The notes under the pieces were generated by a model that was not told where the DNA came from, ran no database searches, and saw only the letters and a list, made by a program, of their open reading frames with translations. The translations under genes were made by a program, and so were the position numbers. DNA of 64,000 nucleotides from Dasypus novemcinctus (Eukaryota > Chordata > Mammalia > Cingulata > Dasypodidae), in NCBI RefSeq assembly GCF_030445035.2, contig NC_080683.1:119583225-119647224 (forward strand), given 5' to 3'. Position 1 is the stretch's first letter; each line of letters opens with the position of its first letter. Shown in pieces: positions 58,656-64,000 of the stretch.

Positions 58656-60487
58656 GGGACTTCTGGGAAGATGCCATCAGAGTAGGGTGGTAGGGCTCAA
58701 CTCTCTTACACAAACAATGGAGGAAGGGCAAAAATACTATTTAAGGGAACTTCCTTACTGTCTGCAGACCAGGAGAGTGCTTATGTCATCCAGGTGGGAA
58801 AGTGACAGAGACATGGAAAGGCCAAAGCAAAAATTGTGAGTTGCTAGCCCCAGAGCTGGGAATGGCACCCATCCCACACCCTCAAGAACAGTCTAGGTAA
58901 AACCTGTGACTCATGTGGCCAACTGAGAGGGGGACAGATCTCCTCCCTGTGAGGAGTGAGGGTGCAGCAGAGGCAAGAGAGTGGTTTCTGTTCAGTGAGT
59001 TTGGCCAGTGGAGTCTGCTTTGAATCTCTGATATGGCCAGACCACAAACACCAATGAGTCAAAGTTGAAAACAATACCACCATGGAAAGGTTCACCAAAG
59101 AGTACAATCTGCTGGCAAGCCAGGAAACTGCAATAAGTAAAAAGCTTTTTTGGAGTCTCATGCCAAGGCACTTTTGAATCTGGCCTATGTCCCATTAGTG
59201 CATCCAGAGCACTGTTCTGAGAACTTTAGCTGGGTAATCTTAAAGATTTAGACTAGACTGAGCCAACACTCAAAGAAGAGCCGTGAAACAAAACCCCAAG
59301 GCATGAGAGAGAAATTGACCATCAGAATAAATTCCCAACATAACCAGATACCTAGACATCAGTAGAAAACTACAAGCTATACTAAGAAACAGGAATATAA
59401 GACCGAGCCAAAGTGTCAAATAAAGAATCCTTGTAAGATATAGAATTTAAGAGATCTGAAAAATGATATGCACACAAATCTTCTATATTGATTCAAAGAG
59501 AAGGAAAATATGGCTAAAGAGATAAAGGATATAAAAAAGACACTGAGCATAAAGAACAATTTGAAACTCTGCAAAGAATAGTAACAGAGCTTATGGGAAT
59601 GAAAGACACAATGGATGAGGTTAAAAATACGCCAAATGCACATAACAGCAGATTTGAACTGGTGAAGGACAAAATTAGTGAATTTGAGGAGCTAGCACAT
59701 GAACTTGAAAAGATAGGAGAACAGAAAGAGAAAAGAATAGAACTAATGGAACAAGTTCTCAGGGAATTGAATGACAATGCTAACCACGAACATACGTGCT
59801 ACAGTTGTCTCAGAAGGAGAAAAAAATAGAAAAAGGGCAGAAAAAATATTTGAAGAAATAATGTCCCAAAACTTACCAACCCTTATGATATATATAAATA
59901 TCAATATACAAGTAGGACAAGGCAACCCAAATAGAATAAATATGAATAGACCTACTCTGAGACACCTGTTATGTACAATGTCAAATGCCAGAGAAAAAGA
60001 GAGGATTCTGAAAGAAGCAAGACAAAAACAATGCATCACATACAAGGGAAGCTCAATAAAACTAGGTGTCAGTCTCTCATCAGAAATCATGGAAGTAAGA
60101 AAGTAGTGGGATGATATATTTAATGTTCTGAAAGAGAAAAAACGACCAGCCAAGACATCAATGGATGTCTGCAAACTGTCCTTCAAAAATGAAAGTGAGT
60201 TTTAAAGTCTTCACAAACAAACAAAAATTGAGATAGTTTTTACCAAAAGACTAGATTTACAAGCAATGCTAAAGGGAATTCTACAGCCGGACAGGAAAAG
60301 GCAAGGGCAAGAGACTTTGAGAAGAGTGTAGGAATGAAGATTATTAGTAAGGGTAACTAAAAGGGTAAAAAGACAGAAAATAGGAAGATAAGACAATGGA
60401 AAGCCAAAGGATAAAATGAATTAAGTAATGCCTTTACAGTAATAACATTAAACATCAATGAATTGAATCCCCCAATCAAAAGGCTGT
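58656..60487 (+). mobile_element. 5' part of an L1 (5' UTR, ORF1, start of ORF2), sense
   Basis: Begins GGGACTTCTGGGAAGATGCC, the usual L1 5' end. It carries a 5' UTR of about 800 nt, ORF1, and the first ORF2 codons (ATTAAACATCAATGAATTG, AATCAAAAGG), then stops. There is no rest of ORF2, 3' UTR or poly(A). TGCATAGAA (58647-58655) and TGTATAGAA (60488-60496) flank it, and the antisense L1 text is continuous across them, so this is an insertion with a probable 9-bp target duplication. Confidence 0.85.
59440..60330 (+). pseudogene. L1 ORF1 in the sense fragment, broken
   Basis: The coiled-coil part reads in one frame through KISEFEELAHELEKIGEQ and ELNDNANHEHTC (59593-59829). A shift leads to the RRM and C-terminal parts in another frame (AEKIFEEIMSQNLPTL, MNRPTLRHLLCTMSNAREK, CITYKGSSIKLGVSLSSEIM; 59771-60106). 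Degraded C-terminal domain follows, with LQAMLKGILQPDRKRQGQE near 60260-60316. Full-length ORF1 is represented, but stops and shifts prevent translation. Start and end are approximate. Confidence 0.75.
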
Positions 60488-60587
60488 TGTATAGAAACAC
60501 TACAGATCTTTGCCAGTTGATCTTCTCCTACCCTGTCACTTTGCTTAATTCATTTATTAGCTCTAGTAGACTTGTTTTAGTTTTTTT

Positions 60588-60609
60588 TGTGTGTGTGTGT
60601 GTGTGTGTT
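60588..60609. repeat. (GT)n microsatellite
   Basis: About ten GT units inside antisense L1 ORF2 sequence. Confidence 0.9.
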
Positions 60610-63494
60610 TTCTATATAGAGAATCATTTCTTCTGGAAATGGTGAAAGTTTTACTTCTTCCTTTCCAATTTGGGTGCCTTTTATTTCTTTCTCTTGTCTA
60701 ACCCCTCTGGCTAGAACTTACAGCACAATACTGAATAACAGTGGTGACAGTGGGCATCCTTGTTTTGTTCCAGGTCTTAATGGGAAAGCTTTCAGTCTTT
60801 CACCATTGAGTATATTGTTATCTCTGTTATTTTTATATATGCCCTTTATCGTGTTGAGGAAGTTTCCCTCTATCATATTTTTAAAAGTGTTTTTATAAAG
60901 GAAGGATGCTGAATTTTGTCAAATGTTTTTTCTGTATTAATCAAGGTAATCATGTGCTTTTTTCCCCTCCATTTTCTTAATGTGGTGTATTATACTAATT
61001 GATTTTCTTATGTTGAATCACCCTTGCATACTTGGGATAAGACCCACTTGAACATGGTGTATAATTCTTTTACTCTGTTGTTGGATTTGATTAGCAAGTT
61101 CTTTGTTTAGGAATTTTGCATCTATACTCATAAGAGTATAGATCTGTGTTCTTTTCTTGTCATACTTTCATCTGGCTTTGGAATTAGGGTGATGTTGACC
61201 TCATAGAATGACTTATTTAGTGTTCCCTCCACTTCATTTTTTTGGAAGTGTTTAAGCAGGATTGGTATTAATTCTTCTTGGAGTGATTGATAGAATTCAC
61301 CTGTGAAGCCATGTGGTCCTAGACCTTTCTTTGTTTGAAAGTTTGTCATGACCCATTCAATCTCTTTACTTGTACTTGGTCTGTTGTGGTCTTCTATTGC
61401 TTCTAGCATCAATGAAGGGTACACATGGGTTTCCAGGAATTTGCCTATTTCATTTTGGTTGTCTAATTTTTTTGGCATACAATTGTTCATATTGTCCTTT
61501 TGTGATCATTTCTATTTCTATGGGGTCAGTAGTAATGTCCCCCCTCTCATTTCTGTTTTATTTATTTGCATCTTCTCTCTTTTTCTTTGTTAGTCTAGCT
61601 AAGGGTTTGCCAATTGTATGGCTCCTCTGAAAGAACCAACTTTGATTTAATTATTATTTTATTATTCTCAATTTCATTTATTTCTGCTCTACTCTCTTTT
61701 AAATTTCTTTCCTTATGCTTGCTTTGGGCTTAGTTTGCAGTTCTTTTTCCTCCATGTGTGCAATTAAGTCTTTGATTGTAGCTCTTTCTTCTTTTCAAAA
61801 TATAAGCATTTAGGGCTATAAATTTCCCTCACATATGGCCTTGGTTGCATCCTTTAAGTTTTGATATGTTGTGTTCTTTTTTCATTCATCTCAAGATCTA
61901 TAGTGATTTTCCTTGAAATTTCTTCTTTGACCAACAGTTTGTTTAAGAGTGTGTTATTTATCTTCCATATATTTGTGAATTTTCCAGTGCTGTGCCTGTT
62001 ATTGATTTCCAGTTTCATTCTACTATGGACAGAGAACATGCCTTGTATAATTTTAATCTTTTTACATTTATAGAGACTTGTTTGGGGTTCCAACATGTGA
62101 CCTAACCTGGGGAATGATCCATCCACAGTTGAGAAAATTGTATATCCTGCTGTTTTGGAGTACAATATTCTGTATATGTTTTTGAGGTCTAGTTCTTTTA
62201 TCATATTATTACATTTCTCTGTTTTCTTATTGATCCTCTATATAGATGTTCTACCTATTGATTAGAGTAGTATTTTAAAATCTCCAACTGTTATTGTAGA
62301 TGTGTCTATTTTTCCCTCCAGTTTTGTTAGTGTTTACCTCATGTATTAGGATGCACAGTAGTAGTTGCATCATTATTTACGAGTGCTATTACTTCTTGCT
62401 GGTTTGTCCCTTTAATTAATATATATTTTTCTTTATCTCTTATAACAGTTTTTCATTTGAAGTGTATTTTGCCCCATATTAGTATACCTACCTCAGCTCT
62501 TTCTTTATGACTATATTTTTCCAAACTCACTTTCAAGCTATTTTTGCCTTTGGGTGTAAGTTGTGTCCCTTGTGAACAAGATATAGTTGGACCATGCTTT
62601 TGACTGGCGAGTTTAATCCATTAATATTCAGTTGTTATTACCTTAAAGGCAATGCTTTCTTCTGCCCTTTTATCCTTTTGTTTTTATATGTCATATGTTT
62701 TCTCTATTTTCCTTTATTTTAAGCTCCCTTTTCCTATATAGTTGACCTTTTGTGATGTCTCTGACTGATCCCTTTCTCATTTCTGTTTCTGTTTATTTTA
62801 AAAATAATTTCTTTTGGTTATCCTGGGGTTTATATTAAATAACCTACGCCAACATACTGATATGAAAGCTACCAACTTAACTTCAACAACGTACACATTC
62901 TGCTCCCAGATGCCTCTGTTTCCCCTTTTTATGTTTTTGTCCCATTTTACCACTTTGTATTTTGCATGTCCATTATCAGGAAATATGCCTTTTTCTTTTT
63001 CAATTATATTCTGATTCTTATAGAAATTGAATAGTACAGTTACACTTTGAGAATATAGTACTATTGGTACTATTTACTATTTACTCTTGTGGTTACCCTC
63101 ACTGATAATCTTCATTTCTTTACACTATTCCAAACTACTATCCCCTGTCATTTCCTTTCAATCTGCAGAATTCCCTTTACTATTTCTTGTACAGCAGATC
63201 TCTTGTTAACAAACTCTTTTGGAACCTGTTTATTTATGAAGATTTTGAAACTCTTCATCATTTTTGAAAGAGAGTTTTGCCAGATAAAGAATTTTGGGCT
63301 GGAAGCTTTATTTTATCAGTTGCTTAAATATATCATACTATTGCCCTCTTGCCTCCATGGTTTCTGATGAGAAATCAGCATTTAATCTTATTGTAGATCA
63401 TTTGTAGGTAACAAATAACTTTTCCCTTGCTCCTTTCAGAATTCTCTCTTTATCATTGCCATTTTACATTCTTATTAGTATGCATCTTAGATTA

Positions 63495-64000
63495 TGTCTA
63501 TCAGCATTTATTCTGCAAATAAAAAATACCAGAAATGGGTTGGCTTTTATAATGGAATTTATTTGTAGTAAAATCATACAGTTCTGAGGTTGTGAAAATG
63601 TCCAAAATTTCAGTCTCAGAAGTGGGGCAAGGCAAAATGGCAGGTCTGTCAATCTCTCTCTGTCTATACCTCCAGGCTCTCCTCCTTTGGCCTCAACCTG
63701 CTCCATGGGCCTAGCCTCCTTGGGGCCTCATTGCTTCAGCTTCTCCACTGAGTCCAGCCTCTAGCCTCTTTCTCAGCCTCTTGGGGTTTCTTTGTCTTTT
63801 TGTAGCTGTAGGTTTCTTTATCTTTTTGTAGCTAGAGTCCTCTTTCACAAGGTAAGGGGAAATAACTGCTTTCTTTGTGAGTTTCTGTTTTCAGTTCTCC
63901 ACTTGTGTAAGAATCCAGAAAGAGGTTTGAGACCCAACATAGATTATGCTTGATTGATGTACTCCAATCAAAGCCCCCCACTGAATCCATCAGAGGGTTC
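63495..64000 (-). mobile_element. Armadillo-type LTR, antisense, running off the right edge
   Basis: TGTCTATCAGCATTTATTCTGC, then AAATACCAGAAATGGGTTGGC and TCTGAGGTTGTGAAAATGTCC match the antisense LTR family at 32161 and 35692. A repeated TTTCTTTGTCTTTTTGTAGCTGTAGG / TTTCTTTATCTTTTTGTAGCTAGAG pair lies at 63788-63838. The end is outside the window, so completeness is unknown. The minus ORF at 63464-63706 is accidental. Confidence 0.75.

Larger units (their letters stand above)
56468..63494 (-). mobile_element. Long L1, antisense, interrupted by a sense L1 fragment
   Basis: A T-run at 56467-56483 (tail) leads into an antisense 3' UTR with ACATAAGTTTTGGGTTTACA, the xenarthran-type end. The 3' UTR continues to about 57600 and ORF2 to 58655, resuming at about 60488. 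Recognisable ORF2 pieces are 61128-61490 (SKEIEWVMTNFQTKKG, TGEFYQSLQEELIPILLKHF, ITLIPKPD) and 61854-62204 (endonuclease end; IDH reads LGH and SDH reads SVH). From about 62650 it passes into antisense ORF1, ending within ORF1 at 63494 against an LTR. Net length without the insertion is about 5.2 kb. Coding is inactive. Confidence 0.88.

Noticed and set aside
1..64000. CRISPR arrays, prokaryotic operons, phage or defence systems
   Set aside because: There are no regularly spaced direct repeats, no long adjacent ORFs and no bacterial signals. The sequence is mammalian throughout.

Overview
The window is repeat-rich nuclear DNA from a mammal, very probably an armadillo (Dasypus or a close xenarthran). 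The best marker is a set of tRNA-derived SINEs of the armadillo DAS type at 29.1, 32.3, 36.0, 43.9 and 55.2 kb. They carry box A/box B-like promoter blocks, a CAGCAAATGGAC-type body and AAATAAATAAAT tails. Ancient mammalian repeats (MIR, L2, L3/CR1-like, MER5-like, old L1, MaLR/MLT-type LTRs) are also present. I found no intact protein-coding gene, no rRNA or tRNA gene, no CRISPR array and nothing prokaryotic. The setting looks like a gene desert or a large intron.

Layout. 0.1-5.6 kb: a minus-strand LTR, an old antisense L1, a (TTCC)n microsatellite and a C-rich antisense block that I read as a xenarthran L1 3' UTR. 5.9-13.5 kb: one nearly full-length antisense L1 (about 7.6 kb) with 5' UTR, ORF1, a 65-nt spacer, ORF2 and 3' UTR, dead by several mutations including changes at endonuclease and reverse-transcriptase catalytic positions. 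13.7-14.4 and 24.7-25.3 kb: two copies of one LTR family, each with a 5-bp target duplication, the second inside an old sense L1. 14.4-20.6 and 21.5-23.9 kb: mostly non-repetitive DNA with possible conserved non-coding elements and an L3/CR1-like relic. 20.6-21.5 kb: nested LTRs. 27.0-29.8 kb: an old L1 with an inverted 5' piece, invaded by an LTR and followed by a SINE and another LTR. 30-35.7 kb: mostly single-copy, with one exon-like ORF on the minus strand near 31.4 kb. 35.7-36.5 kb: a complete LTR with a SINE inside it, both with exact target duplications. 38.7-43.9 kb: a long, eroded antisense L1. 44.3-54.2 kb: mostly single-copy with MIRs, a tandem duplication and a 200-nt polypurine tract. 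54.2-64 kb: an ORF1-only L1 remnant, a dimeric SINE, then an antisense L1 carrying a 1.8-kb sense-strand 5' L1 fragment, and an LTR running off the right edge.

The elements form a layered record (SINE in LTR, LTR in L1, L1 in L1) from which relative insertion order can be read. No previously undescribed molecular system is visible. The most checkable novelties are the 3'-less L1 fragment flanked by a target-site repeat, the exon-like ORF at 31.25-31.52 kb, the dimeric and duplicated-tail SINE structures, and the candidate non-coding elements. Repeat names are from recognition, not a library search, and ends without a quoted duplication are approximate.
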